Numbered from the stretch's first letter, positions 1 to 8,693 are shown. The stretch: DNA of 64,000 bases from Streptomyces sp. CB03234 (GCF_001905885.1 NZ_LIYH01000007.1:248001-312000), one strand, 5' to 3'. Made by a program: numbers and translations. The notes: generated from the letters alone by a model not told the origin.

Positions 1-424
1 GTGCGGTGTAGCCGTGTCCGGCGAGCCGTTCCAGCTGGTGGCGCAGGATCTGGCGTGGTGCGGCGACGACGGGTGAGCCGTCGTTCCAGGCGAGGTCGGC
101 GACGAGCATCGCCGTGCCGTCGTTCCAGGGGACGCGGCGCAGGGTGGACAGGTCGGGGCGCATGGCGAAGTCGCCGTAGCCCGTGGCCCAGGAGGACATG
201 GCGTAGCCGTCGACGGTGTTGAGCTCGACGTCCACGGCGAGGAGGTAGTTGCAGCCCTCGGTGCCGTGCTCCAGCACGTCGTCGAGGAAGAACGGTGCGG
301 CGAACCGCTTGCCCTGGAGCCGCCCTTGCATATCGGGGAAGGCCAGGACCACTGTGTCGATCTCACCGTGCGCGACGAGCCTGCGCAGCTCCTCGACGGC
401 GAGTGGGGGTTTGCGGTCTGCCAC
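1..424 (-). CDS. glnA4: GlnA-like gamma-glutamyl-amine ligase, N-terminal part (GlnA4 type), cut by window edge
   Basis: This is the amino-terminal 141 codons of a glutamine-synthetase-like ligase; the remainder lies outside the window. The reading frame starts at a GTG preceded by GAAGGAGGA and shows the N-terminal GS beta-grasp features: an LAFPDMQGRLQGKR segment, then EGCNYLLAVDVELN and GYGDFAMRPDLSTLRRVPW, the block that precedes the catalytic domain in GlnA-like enzymes. Such proteins ligate glutamate to amines rather than ammonia; S. coelicolor GlnA4 (SCO1613) acts on ethanolamine. It is divergent from a GntR regulator that is followed by an ethanolamine-type permease and a gamma-glutamyl hydrolase, which supports an amine-utilisation role. 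The exact substrate is inferred from context, and the catalytic half cannot be inspected. Confidence 0.85.
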   Translation of the reverse strand, partial: MADRKPPLAVEELRRLVAHGEIDTVVLAFPDMQGRLQGKRFAAPFFLDDVLEHGTEGCNYLLAVDVELNTVDGYAMSSWATGYGDFAMRPDLSTLRRVPWNDGTAMLVADLAWNDGSPVVAAPRQILRHQLERLAGHGYTA

Positions 425-501
425 GGGATTGCTCCTCCTTCGGTCAGCCGGGAGCCATAAGGTATTGCCGAAGACCATTGCTTGGGAAGGGGAACCGCGA
501 G

Positions 502-1248
502 GTGGCGAAGAAGAGCTCGGGAAGTGCGTCCGAGGACCGGCTGGCGCCCGTGCTGCGGCCGGTGCGGGCGGGCAACGGCTTCGAGGAGGCGCTGGAGCAG
601 ATCCTCCAGGTCGTACGGCTCGGCCTGGTGCCCGGCGGCGAGCGGCTGCCCGCGGAGCGGGAGCTGGCGGACCGGATGGGGATCAGCCGGGTGACGCTGC
701 GCGAGGTGCTGAAGGTGCTCCAGGAGCAGGGCCTGGTGGAGAGCCGGCGCGGCCGGTACGGCGGAACGTTTGTGCTGCACCGGGACCGGGCGCCCGGCGA
801 CTCGGGCGAGGAGGAGCTGCGGCGCCGTATCGCGTCGGTGGACGTGGAGGACACGCTGCGCTTCCGCGAGGTGCTGGAGGTCGGCGCGGCGGGGCTGTGC
901 GCGGCGCACGGGCTGACGGAGGAGGGTGCCGAGCGGCTGCGTACGGCGCTGCGGGCGACGCACGACGCGCCGCTGGACGACTACCGGCGCCAGGACACGC
1001 TGCTGCACCTGACGCTCGCCGAGTTGTCCGGCTCGCCGACGCTGACGGCGCAGTACGCGGCCGTACGGGCGTCGGTGAACGACCTGCTGGACTGCATCCC
1101 GCTGCTCGTACGCAATCTGGAGCACTCGCAGCACCAGCACACGGCGCTGGTGGAGGCCGTCCTGGAGGGGGACGCGGACGCGGCGCGCGAGGTGATGCGG
1201 GAGCACTGCGCGGGGACGGCGGCGCTGCTGCGCGGCTTCCTCACGTAA
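502..1248 (+). CDS. GntR/FadR-family transcriptional regulator of the amine cluster
   Basis: A 248-residue regulator starting at GTG behind a GGAAGGGG site; the frame stays open upstream but that part is poor in coding signal. A winged helix-turn-helix (about residues 30-90, with GERLPAERELADRMGISRVT followed by LREVLKVLQEQGLVESRRG) is followed by an all-helical FCD ligand-binding domain whose helices carry FREVLEVGAAG and QDTLLHLTLAELSG. The FCD subgroup usually binds small carboxylates or amino acids, often through a metal site. It lies between the divergent GlnA-like ligase and the permease, so it is probably their local repressor. The 77-bp gap to the ligase must hold both promoters. The effector is unknown; a gamma-glutamyl amine or glutamate would fit the context. 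Confidence 0.88.
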   Translation: MAKKSSGSASEDRLAPVLRPVRAGNGFEEALEQILQVVRLGLVPGGERLPAERELADRMGISRVTLREVLKVLQEQGLVESRRGRYGGTFVLHRDRAPGDSGEEELRRRIASVDVEDTLRFREVLEVGAAGLCAAHGLTEEGAERLRTALRATHDAPLDDYRRQDTLLHLTLAELSGSPTLTAQYAAVRASVNDLLDCIPLLVRNLEHSQHQHTALVEAVLEGDADAAREVMREHCAGTAALLRGFLT

Positions 1249-1362
1249 CTCCCGGGCGTAACCCGAAAGTAACGCACGGGTCTTGCCAATCACGCCCGAC
1301 CACCGCAAAGGTATGGGACCACTCCATTGGGCCCCGACCACTGACGCGGGAGCGCTGCTGCC

Positions 1363-2805
1363 ATGACGCTGGAAGAAACGAAGGACACGCCCGTCCCCGC
1401 CGACGACTACCTCAAGCGCCGGGCCCTTCGGCAGGGCAGCGCCGGCTGGCTGCTGCTGACCGGGCTCGGTGTGGGGTACGTCGTCTCCGGTGACTTCGCC
1501 GGCTGGAACATCGGCCTCGCCGAGGGCGGTTTCGGCGGGCTGGCGATCGCGACGGTCCTGATGGGCGTGATGTACGCCTGTCTCGTCTACGCGCTCGCCG
1601 AACTGTCCGCCATCCTGCCCGCGGCGGGCGGCGGTTACGGCTTCGCGCGCCGGGCGCTCGGCACCTGGGGCGGTTTTCTCACCGGTACGGCCATCCTCAT
1701 CGAGTACATCCTGGCGCCGGCCGCCATCTCCATCTTCATCGGCGACTACGTCGAGTCCCTGGGCCTCTTCGGCCTGGAGTCCGGCTGGCCCGTCTACCTC
1801 GCCTGCTTCGTCGTCTTCCTCGGCATCCACCTCTGGGGCGTCGGCGAGGCACTGCGCTTCAGCCTGATCGTGACCGCCATCGCGGTGGCGGCGCTGCTGA
1901 TCTTCGCGGTCGGCGCGTTCACCGAGTTCCGGGCGGACGGGCTCAACGACATCCCGGCCGACCCGAACGCCTTCGGGGCGAACTCCTGGCTGCCGTACGG
2001 ACTGCTCGGCATCTGGGCAGCGGTCCCGTTCGGCATGTGGTTCTTCCTGGGCGTGGAGGGTGTGCCGCTCGCCGCCGAGGAGGCGAAGGACCCGGTGCGG
2101 TCGATGCCGCGGGCGCTGTCGCTGTCGATGATGGTCCTGGTGCTGCTCGCCGCGCTGACGTTCTTCGCGGCGACGGGCGTACGGGGTTCGGCCGCGATCC
2201 AGGACGCCGGCAACCCGTTGGTGGTCGCCCTCCAGGGGGACGGCGACCCGACCGCGCTGAGCCGGTTCGTCAACTACGCGGGCTTGGCGGGCCTGGTGGC
2301 GTCGTTCTTCTCGCTCATCTACGCGGGTTCGCGGCAGCTGTTCGCCCTCTCCCGGGCGGGGTACCTGCCCCGGTTCCTGTCCCTGACCAGCCGCCGCAAG
2401 TCCCCGTACCTGGGGCTGCTGATCCCCGGCGCGCTCGGTTTCGCGCTGGCGGCAAGTACCGGGAACGGGGCGCGGATGCTGAACATCGCGGTGTTCGGCG
2501 CGACCATTTCGTACGCCCTGATGGCGCTGTCCCACATCGTGCTGCGGCGCCGGGAACCCGACCTGCCGCGCCCGTACCGTACGCCCGGTGGGGTGGTGAC
2601 GTCCTCGGTCGCCTTCGTGCTGGCGCTCGCCGCGCTGGTGGCGACGTTCCTGGTGGACAAGGACGCGGCGTTCATGGCACTCGGGGTCTACGCGGTCGCC
2701 CTCGCGTACTTCGCCTTCTACAGTCGTCACCGTCTTGTCGCGAGCGCGCCCGAGGAGGAGTTCGCGGCGCTGGCCGCGGCCGAGGCCGAGCTCGAACGCA
2801 ACTGA
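1363..2805 (+). CDS. APC-superfamily permease, ethanolamine permease type
   Basis: A 480-residue polytopic membrane protein with about 12 hydrophobic segments of the amino acid-polyamine-organocation superfamily. It begins with the short soluble N-terminus and YLKRRALRQGSAGWLLLTG seen in ethanolamine permeases, followed by GVGYVVSGDFAGWNIGL, where APC carriers have the unwound TM1 substrate site. It sits between a GntR regulator and a gamma-glutamyl hydrolase (12-bp gap) and faces the GlnA-like ligase across the regulator, so it most likely imports ethanolamine or a related amine for glutamylation. A GGGAG about 10 bases before the ATG is the probable ribosome site. Substrate assignment rests on family resemblance and neighbours; a polyamine or amino acid remains possible. 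Confidence 0.85.
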   Translation: MTLEETKDTPVPADDYLKRRALRQGSAGWLLLTGLGVGYVVSGDFAGWNIGLAEGGFGGLAIATVLMGVMYACLVYALAELSAILPAAGGGYGFARRALGTWGGFLTGTAILIEYILAPAAISIFIGDYVESLGLFGLESGWPVYLACFVVFLGIHLWGVGEALRFSLIVTAIAVAALLIFAVGAFTEFRADGLNDIPADPNAFGANSWLPYGLLGIWAAVPFGMWFFLGVEGVPLAAEEAKDPVRSMPRALSLSMMVLVLLAALTFFAATGVRGSAAIQDAGNPLVVALQGDGDPTALSRFVNYAGLAGLVASFFSLIYAGSRQLFALSRAGYLPRFLSLTSRRKSPYLGLLIPGALGFALAASTGNGARMLNIAVFGATISYALMALSHIVLRRREPDLPRPYRTPGGVVTSSVAFVLALAALVATFLVDKDAAFMALGVYAVALAYFAFYSRHRLVASAPEEEFAALAAAEAELERN

Positions 2806-2817
2806 GAGGAACCGGCT

Positions 2818-3498
2818 GTGCCTTCCAAGCCGCTCATCGGCGTCACCACCTACTTCGAGCCCGCCAAGTGGGGCGTGTGGGAGCTGCCCGCCGCCCTGCT
2901 CCCGGCGACGTACCCCCGCCTGGTCCAGTCGGCGGGCGGCATCGCCGCGATGTTCCCGCCGGACGCCCCCGGCGCCGCCACGGACGTCGTCGCCCGCCTC
3001 GACGGCCTCGTCGTCGCGGGCGGCGCGGACGTCGACCCCGCACGGTACGGCGCCGACCGCGACCCGCGTACGGGCCCGGCGGCGGTGGAACGGGACGCCT
3101 GGGAGCTCGCCCTCATCGAGGCGGCGCTGGCGGCCGGCACGCCGGTACTGGGCGTCTGCCGCGGTATGCAGCTGCTGAACGTGGCCCTCGGCGGCACGCT
3201 GCTCCAGCACCTGGACGGCCACACCGGTGGCCTGGGCGTCTTCGGCCGGCACACGGTCAAGCCGGTCCCCGGCACGCTGTACGCCTCGCTCGTCGGCGAG
3301 GCGACGTCGGTCCCGACCTACCACCACCAGTCCGTGGACCGGCTGGGCGAGGGCCTGACGCCGTGCGCGTACGCGGAGGACGGCACCGTGGAGGCGGTCG
3401 AGCTGACGGGCACGCGGTGGGCCCTGGGCGTCCAGTGGCACCCGGAGATGGGGACCGACGTGCGTGTGATGGAGGGGCTGGTACGGGCGGCGTCCTAG
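2818..3498 (+). CDS. Gamma-glutamyl amine hydrolase, class-I glutamine amidotransferase fold (PuuD type)
   Basis: A 226-residue cytoplasmic hydrolase of peptidase family C26, the group containing PuuD (gamma-glutamyl-GABA hydrolase). The nucleophile elbow VLGVCRGMQLLNVALGG carries the catalytic Cys, and the partner His-x-Glu is in LGVQWHPEM near the end. The segment TYHHQSVDRLG is the substrate-side loop typical of the family. It starts with GTG 12 bases after the permease stop behind GAGAGGAACC, so the two are cotranscribed. Here it would release glutamate from the oxidised gamma-glutamyl intermediate made from the imported amine. No aldehyde dehydrogenase or amine oxidase for the middle steps is seen, so those must be encoded elsewhere or left of the window. 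Confidence 0.87.
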   Translation: MPSKPLIGVTTYFEPAKWGVWELPAALLPATYPRLVQSAGGIAAMFPPDAPGAATDVVARLDGLVVAGGADVDPARYGADRDPRTGPAAVERDAWELALIEAALAAGTPVLGVCRGMQLLNVALGGTLLQHLDGHTGGLGVFGRHTVKPVPGTLYASLVGEATSVPTYHHQSVDRLGEGLTPCAYAEDGTVEAVELTGTRWALGVQWHPEMGTDVRVMEGLVRAAS

Positions 3499-3521
3499 GC
3501 CTCCTCGGGAACCCGGACGGC

Positions 3522-4430
3522 TCAGCCCGTGCCGCCCCGTGCCAGGGACAGCAGGTCACGGGCCGGGCCGGTGGGGAGGGGGCCGATGGGCCAGACGGCG
3601 CGGAGGGCGCGCTGGAGGTGGACGCCTTCCACGGGGACCTCGACGAGGCGGCGGGAGGCGAGTTCCTCGGTGACGGCGAGCTCGCTGAGGACCGCCGGGC
3701 CCGCTCCGCTGATCGCCGCCGCCTTGACCGCTGTCGTGGAGGCCAGCTCCATGAGGGGGTCGGCGAGCCCGCCGTAGTCCGCGAGCGCCGCGTCCAGCAC
3801 CTGGCGGGTGCCCGAGCCGTACTCGCGCAGCACCAGCGGGGTGGCCGCCAGTTCGGCGGGCGTGAGCGGGGCGCGGCGGCGGGCCCACCGGTGGGAGGGG
3901 GCCGTGACCACCACGAGCCGGTCGTGGGCGACGACCGCGGCGTCCAGGCCCTCGGGGACGGCGAGGCCCTCGACGTACCCGAGGTCCGCCTCCCCGGCGA
4001 GCAGGCCGGCCGCGACGGCGGTCGAGTTGCCGGCCCGGAGGGAGACGGCCGTGTCGGGGCGCTCGGCGCGCAGGGCGATGAGCCAGCCGGGCAGCAGGTA
4101 CTCGGCGATGGTCATCGAGGCGGCGACCCGCAGCCGTGAGTCCCGCCGGTCGCGCAGCGCCTGGGCGCCCGCGTCGAACGCCTCGGCGGCCTCGACGACG
4201 CGCCTCGCCCAGTCGGTGACGAGCGCGCCCGCGTCGGTGAGGCGCGACCCGCGCGGGGAGCGGTCCACCAGGGCGACGCCCAGTTGCCGTTCCATGGAGC
4301 GGATACGGCTGCTGGCGGCCGGCTGGGTGATGCCGACCTCGCGCGCGGCCCGGCCGAGGCTGCCGTGCCGGGCGACGGCGAGAAGCAGTTCCAGGGCCCC
4401 GAGGTCGGGCACGCGATGCGAGATGCTCAT
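3522..4430 (-). CDS. LysR-family transcriptional regulator
   Basis: A 302-residue LysR regulator. The N-terminal winged helix (residues about 8-65) has LELLLAVARHGSLGRAAREV followed by GITQPAASSRIRSMERQLGV, and the C-terminal two-lobe periplasmic-binding-like effector domain runs to the end. It is convergent with the amine cluster, whose stop lies 23 bp away, and divergent from the TDT transporter, with the short palindrome ATAACTTCAGTTTAT overlapping its ATG. LysR proteins usually control the divergent neighbour, so the transporter is the likely target. The co-inducer cannot be read from the sequence. Confidence 0.9.
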   Translation of the reverse strand: MSISHRVPDLGALELLLAVARHGSLGRAAREVGITQPAASSRIRSMERQLGVALVDRSPRGSRLTDAGALVTDWARRVVEAAEAFDAGAQALRDRRDSRLRVAASMTIAEYLLPGWLIALRAERPDTAVSLRAGNSTAVAAGLLAGEADLGYVEGLAVPEGLDAAVVAHDRLVVVTAPSHRWARRRAPLTPAELAATPLVLREYGSGTRQVLDAALADYGGLADPLMELASTTAVKAAAISGAGPAVLSELAVTEELASRRLVEVPVEGVHLQRALRAVWPIGPLPTGPARDLLSLARGGTG

Positions 4431-4443
4431 AACTTCAGTTTAT
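4429..4443. promoter_or_regulatory. Candidate LysR operator half-palindrome
   Basis: The AT-rich sequence ATAACTTCAGTTTAT is an imperfect dyad (ATAA-N7-TTAT with inner AC/GT pairs) in otherwise very GC-rich DNA. It lies exactly at the start of the divergent LysR gene, 58 bp before the transporter ATG. It resembles the T-N11-A type box used by LysR proteins. This is inference only. Confidence 0.3.
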
Positions 4444-4500
4444 GGGGTCATAGGGACATGATCTCTGGTGTGGGCCATCGGCGCAGGTCAGGGTGGGTCC

Positions 4501-5616
4501 ATGGCAACCCTCGCGCAGCAGCTTCCACTCCCCCGCGTACCCCGCACCATGGCTGTCCGGCACCTCGGGCCCAACTGGTACGCGACGGTGATGGGCACCG
4601 CGATCGTCGCCAACGCGGGCGCCGCACTGCCCCTCCGGATACCCGGTCTGCGCACCGCCTGCACCGCCGTCTGGGCGCTGTCCCTGCTGATGCTGCTGGT
4701 CCTGCTCGCGGCCCGCGCGCTGCACTGGACACACCATAGGGACCAGGCCCGGGCCCACCTCCTGGACCCGGCCATTGCGCCGTTCTACGGGTGCCTGGCC
4801 ATGGCCCTGGTCTCGGTCGGCGGCGGCGCCGTCGTCGTCGGCCGGGACTGGATCGGACCGGAGGCCGCAGTCGCCCTGGGCGCGGGCCTGTTCGTGGCGG
4901 GGACGGTGATCGGCCTGACGGTCGCGGTGACGATCCCGTACCTGATGGTGGTGCACCACAAGGTCGACTCCGCCTCGCCGGTGTGGCTTCTGCCCGTCGT
5001 CGCGCCCATGGTGTCGGCCGCGGTCGGCCCCCTGCTCGTACCGCATCTGCCGCCCGGACAGTGGCAGCGAACGCTCCTGATCGCCTGCTACGGGATGTTC
5101 GGGCTGAGCCTGCTGGCGACCCTGGTGGTGCTGCCGCTGGTCTTCGGCCGGCTGATGACCGGCGGCCCGCTGCCGCTCACCCTGACGCCGACGCTGTTCC
5201 TGGTGCTGGGGCCGCTCGGCCAGTCCACGACGGCCGCCGCCAAGTTCGCCGACGCGGCGCCGGGCGTGCCGTACGCGGGTGAGATCGCCGTCCTGTACGG
5301 CGTGCCCGTGATGGGTTTCGCCCTGCTGTGGCTGGCGCTGGCCGGGGCGATGGTGCTGGGGGCGCGGCGGCGGGGCATGGGGTTCGCGATGACGTGGTGG
5401 GCGTTCACGTTCCCGGTGGGGACGTGTGTGACCGGCGCGGAGGGGCTGGCGCAGCACACCGGGCTCGTGGCGCTGCGGTGGCTGGCGGTGGGGCTGTACG
5501 CGCTGCTGGTGGCGGCCTGGCTGACGGCGGCCGTCAGGACGGCCCGCGGACTGGTCGGCGGAGCGCTGCTCGCAGCGCCTCCGGTGCCTGCACCAGTGAC
5601 GGCCCGTACCAGGTGA
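4501..5616 (+). CDS. TDT/SLAC1-family transporter (TehA-like)
   Basis: A 371-residue membrane protein with about ten hydrophobic helices and the opening VRHLGPNWYATVMGTAIVAN, the TM1 signature of the tellurite-resistance/dicarboxylate transporter family. The family fold (TehA, SLAC1) is an anion channel or carrier for C4-dicarboxylates, sulfite or similar anions. ATG at 4501 is preferred over a GTG-like extension 33 bases upstream because GGTCAGGGTGGG lies at ribosome-site distance. The divergent LysR regulator is its likely controller. Its 3' end overlaps the oppositely oriented metal-receptor gene by 83 bp, so the last residues are constrained by antisense coding. Confidence 0.87.
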   Translation: MATLAQQLPLPRVPRTMAVRHLGPNWYATVMGTAIVANAGAALPLRIPGLRTACTAVWALSLLMLLVLLAARALHWTHHRDQARAHLLDPAIAPFYGCLAMALVSVGGGAVVVGRDWIGPEAAVALGAGLFVAGTVIGLTVAVTIPYLMVVHHKVDSASPVWLLPVVAPMVSAAVGPLLVPHLPPGQWQRTLLIACYGMFGLSLLATLVVLPLVFGRLMTGGPLPLTLTPTLFLVLGPLGQSTTAAAKFADAAPGVPYAGEIAVLYGVPVMGFALLWLALAGAMVLGARRRGMGFAMTWWAFTFPVGTCVTGAEGLAQHTGLVALRWLAVGLYALLVAAWLTAAVRTARGLVGGALLAAPPVPAPVTARTR

Positions 5617-6262
5617 GGTGCCGCCCGTCGACGAGGGCGGCGGGCAGTCCGTCGAACGCCTCGGGGCCGTCGTCGGCGGTGAAGCGGTACGGCTCGTCCG
5701 GCAGGACGACGAGGTCGGCGCCCGAGGCGCGCAGCTCGTCGAGCGGTATGCGCGGGTAGCGCTCGGCATGGTCCGCGTACACGTTCGCGACGCCGAGGCG
5801 GGCCAGCAGGTCGCCCGCGAAGGTGTCGCGGCCCAGCACCATCCAGGGGCGGCGCCAGATGGGCACCACGGCCTTGCGGTACGCGTCGGAGTGCGTCACC
5901 GCCCCCCAGGCCGCCTCCGCCTCGTCCAGCCAGCGCGGCCGGGTGCGCGCCCCGCAGGCGCGCAGCACCCGGTCCAGCTCGGTGAACGCCTGGTCCAGGT
6001 TCCGGACCTCGGTGACCAGGACGTCCAGCCCGGCGGCGCGCAGGGCGGCGAGGTCGGGGGCCCGGTTCTCCTCCTCGTTGGCGACCACCAGGTCGGGGCG
6101 GAGGGCGGCGACCGCGGGGACGTCGGGGTTCTTGGTTCCGCCGATACGGGTGACGTCCAGCCCGGCGGGGTGGGTGCACCAGTTCGTGGCACCGACCAGC
6201 AGTCCCGGGGCCGTGGCGGCGATCGCCTCGGTGAGGGACGGGACGAGCGAGACGACCCGCAT
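5534..6262 (-). CDS. Helical-backbone metal receptor protein (BtuF/FhuD-like fold) without export signal
   Basis: A 242-residue protein starting MRVVSLVPSLTEAIAAT, the first strand and helix of class-III periplasmic binding proteins such as BtuF. The conserved GATNWCTHPAG and GGTKNPDV motifs of this cytoplasmic subfamily follow, then LRPDLVVANEEENR. It has no signal peptide or lipobox, unlike transporter-linked receptors, and no ABC genes adjoin it. Its start overlaps the stop of the upstream XRE-cupin gene by one base (TGATG), which implies translational coupling. The 3' end overlaps the TDT gene by 83 bp antisense. Whether it binds cobalamin, heme or a siderophore is unknown. Confidence 0.8.
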   Translation of the reverse strand: MRVVSLVPSLTEAIAATAPGLLVGATNWCTHPAGLDVTRIGGTKNPDVPAVAALRPDLVVANEEENRAPDLAALRAAGLDVLVTEVRNLDQAFTELDRVLRACGARTRPRWLDEAEAAWGAVTHSDAYRKAVVPIWRRPWMVLGRDTFAGDLLARLGVANVYADHAERYPRIPLDELRASGADLVVLPDEPYRFTADDGPEAFDGLPAALVDGRHLTWYGPSLVQAPEALRAALRRPVRGPS

Positions 6263-6804
6263 CAGGTGGCCGTCTCGATGTGCTCGGCGACGGAGACGAC
6301 GAGGATACGGGTGTGCGGGTCGCCGGCCCGCCAGCGGTGGCGGACGCCGCCGGAGAGGTAGAGCGTGTCGCCGCGCTCCAGCCGGTACGCCTGGCCCTCG
6401 GCCTCCACCTGAGCGGCGCCGTCGGCGACGTACAGCATGGCGTCGTTGCGCAGCACGAGCTCCCGTCCGGCGTCGTGCTCGCCGGTGAACTCCTCGGCGT
6501 GCATCTGGTGCTCGCCGCGCACCAGGGCCCGCGCGCCGGGCCGGCCGGGGTCGTCGGCGGCGCGTACGACGTCGACGGTTCGTGCCGGGTCGGCGGCGTC
6601 CAGCAGCGCGACCGTCGTGGTCTCCAGGGCGTCCGCGATCTGCTGGAGCGAGCGCTCACTGGGCCGGGCGCGCTCGTTCTCGATCTGGCTCAGGAACGGC
6701 ACGGACAGGCCGCTGCGCTCGGCGACCGCGGCGAGGGTGAGCGCCATGGCTCTGCGCCGCCTGCGGACGGCCACGCCCACACGAAGCGTTTCCTTGTCGT
6801 CCAT
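6262..6804 (-). CDS. XRE-family regulator with C-terminal cupin domain
   Basis: A 180-residue protein with an N-terminal lambda-repressor-like helix-turn-helix (residues 10-66, MALTLAAVAERSGLSVPFLS then QIENERARPSERSLQQIADAL) and a C-terminal cupin barrel (about 95-178, with GRELVLRNDAMLYVADGAAQ and GDTLYLSGGVRHRWRAG). This architecture is common for repressors that sense a small ligand in the cupin. It is the first gene of a two-gene unit with the metal-receptor-like protein, overlapping it by a single base, so it may autoregulate the pair. Upstream lies only an 86-bp gap to the stop of the betaine transporter gene. Confidence 0.88.
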   Translation of the reverse strand: MDDKETLRVGVAVRRRRRAMALTLAAVAERSGLSVPFLSQIENERARPSERSLQQIADALETTTVALLDAADPARTVDVVRAADDPGRPGARALVRGEHQMHAEEFTGEHDAGRELVLRNDAMLYVADGAAQVEAEGQAYRLERGDTLYLSGGVRHRWRAGDPHTRILVVSVAEHIETAT

Positions 6805-6890
6805 CTCCTCGGCTCCCTCCCTCTGCGACCACCTTACGCAGCGGCGGTACCACCGAGTAGCGCAACGGGAGGGAAAGCCGTGGAGCCGAG

Positions 6891-8693
6891 CTACACAGGA
6901 GCCATCTTGTCGGCGACGCCCGGGTTGTCCTTGAGCCAGGCGCGGACGGCCTCCTGCTCCTTGCCCTTGCCGGTCTGCTGGATCTTCGCTTCGAGGTCCG
7001 TGAGCTGCTTCTCGGTCATCGTGAAGTTCTTGAGCCAGGCGGCGACCTCGGGGTTGTCGGCGGCGAAGCCCTTGCGGGCGAGGGTGTGCACGCCGTCACC
7101 CTTGCCCCAGGTGCCCTTGGGGTCCTTGAGCTTCGTCAGGCCGTAGGTGGAGTAGGCCCAGTGCGGCGACCAGAGGGTGACGACGACCGGTTCCTTCTTG
7201 GCGTACGCGCGCTTCAGCTCGGCCAGCATGCCGGGCGTGGAGCCGTCGACGACCTCGTACTCGCCCTCCAGGCCGTACTCCTTGAGGACCTTGTCCTTGA
7301 GCAGGCCCATCATTCCGGCGCTCGGCTCGATACCGATGATCCGGCCCTTGAACTGCCCCGCCCTGCCCTTGAGGTCGTCGAGGGAGTCGATGCCCTTCAG
7401 GTACGAGGGGACGGACAGCTCCAGGGAGGTGGGGCCGTACCAGGCGCCCATGTCCTCCAGCTTGTCGTGGTACTTGTCCCAGTAGGTGGCGTGCGTGACC
7501 GGCAGCCAGGAGTCGGTCTGGACGTCGATCTGGCCGTTAGCCATCCCGGTGTAGAGGGCGCCCGCCTCGTACTGCTTGGCGTCGACCTCGAAACCGCGCC
7601 GCTCCAGGAACTCCTTCCAGAGGAAGGTGGAGGCGATGCCCTCGTCCCAGGGGATGTAGCCCAGGGAGATCTTCTTGCCCTGGCCGACGTTCGTGCCGTC
7701 GGCGACGGCCCGGGAGGTGGCCGCGCCGCCGAAGACGTTCATGCCGCCGGCGACGAGCGCGAGGACGACGGCACCGACGACCGCCACGGCGGGCCGGGGG
7801 CGGTGGTCGAAGATCCTGAGGCGGCCCCGGGTGAGGGCCTTGGCCTTGGCGAGGGCCCGGCGGCCCAGGGGCGAGACCTGACGGCCCAGCGCCCCGGTGA
7901 TCCGGTCCAGGTACATGGCGAGGATGACGATGGAGATACCGGCCTCGAAGCCGAGGCCGATGTCGACGTTGCCGATGGCCCGGTAGACCGCGCCGCCGAG
8001 CCCTCCGCCGCCGACCATGCCGGCGATGACCACCATGGACAGGCCCAGCATGATCACCTGGTTGATGCCGGCCATGATCGTGGGCAGGGCGAGCGGCAGC
8101 TGGACGCGCAGAAGGGTGTTGCGCGGCGTGGTGCCGAAGGCCTCGGCGGCCTCCACGAGTTCCTTGTCGACCTGGCGGATGCCGAGCTCGGTCATCCGTA
8201 CGCCGGGCGGCAGGGCGAAGATGATGGTGGCGATGATGCCGGGGACCACGCCGACACCGAAGAAGATGATGCCGGGGATCAGGTAGACCATCGCGGGCAT
8301 GGTCTGCATGAAGTCCAGCACGGGCCGGGTCACGGCGCTGACGGCCTTGGAGCGCGAGGCCCAGATGCCCAGCGGGACGGCGATGGCCAGCGTGACGACG
8401 GTGGCGACCAGCACCAGGCTGAGGGTCGACATGGCGTCGTCCCACAGGTCGACGGAGTCGATCAGCGCGAACCCGGCGAAGGCGAGGACGCCCGCGAGCA
8501 GGCCGCGCAGCCACCAGGCGAGGACGGCGAGGATGCCGCCGAAGAGCAGCGGCTCGGGAGCGGAGAGGGCGGCGTCGATGCCGTCGTACATACCGGTGAC
8601 GAGCGAGCTGATGGCGTCGAAGAGCCAGGAGAGATGCGACTGGAGCCAGTCGACACCACTGTCGACCCAGTCACCGAGCGGAAGCCTAGGCAC
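6891..8693 (-). CDS. Glycine betaine/proline ABC transporter, permease fused to substrate-binding domain (ProW-ProX)
   Basis: A 600-residue fusion. Residues about 50-290 form a binding-protein-dependent permease with six or seven membrane helices and an EAA loop (VEAAEAFGTTPRNTLLRVQL). Residues about 310-335 are one more membrane anchor, and from about 345 to the end there is an OpuAC-type solute receptor beginning KKISLGYIPWDEGIASTFLW. The receptor keeps several tryptophans (WLPVTHATYWDKY, WSPHWAYSTYG), consistent with the aromatic cage for quaternary amines. The receptor is therefore tethered outside the membrane, as in OpuA systems. GTG start; it overlaps the ATPase gene by 8 bp, so subunits are translationally coupled. 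The function is osmoprotectant uptake. Confidence 0.92.
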   Translation of the reverse strand: MPRLPLGDWVDSGVDWLQSHLSWLFDAISSLVTGMYDGIDAALSAPEPLLFGGILAVLAWWLRGLLAGVLAFAGFALIDSVDLWDDAMSTLSLVLVATVVTLAIAVPLGIWASRSKAVSAVTRPVLDFMQTMPAMVYLIPGIIFFGVGVVPGIIATIIFALPPGVRMTELGIRQVDKELVEAAEAFGTTPRNTLLRVQLPLALPTIMAGINQVIMLGLSMVVIAGMVGGGGLGGAVYRAIGNVDIGLGFEAGISIVILAMYLDRITGALGRQVSPLGRRALAKAKALTRGRLRIFDHRPRPAVAVVGAVVLALVAGGMNVFGGAATSRAVADGTNVGQGKKISLGYIPWDEGIASTFLWKEFLERRGFEVDAKQYEAGALYTGMANGQIDVQTDSWLPVTHATYWDKYHDKLEDMGAWYGPTSLELSVPSYLKGIDSLDDLKGRAGQFKGRIIGIEPSAGMMGLLKDKVLKEYGLEGEYEVVDGSTPGMLAELKRAYAKKEPVVVTLWSPHWAYSTYGLTKLKDPKGTWGKGDGVHTLARKGFAADNPEVAAWLKNFTMTEKQLTDLEAKIQQTGKGKEQEAVRAWLKDNPGVADKMAPV

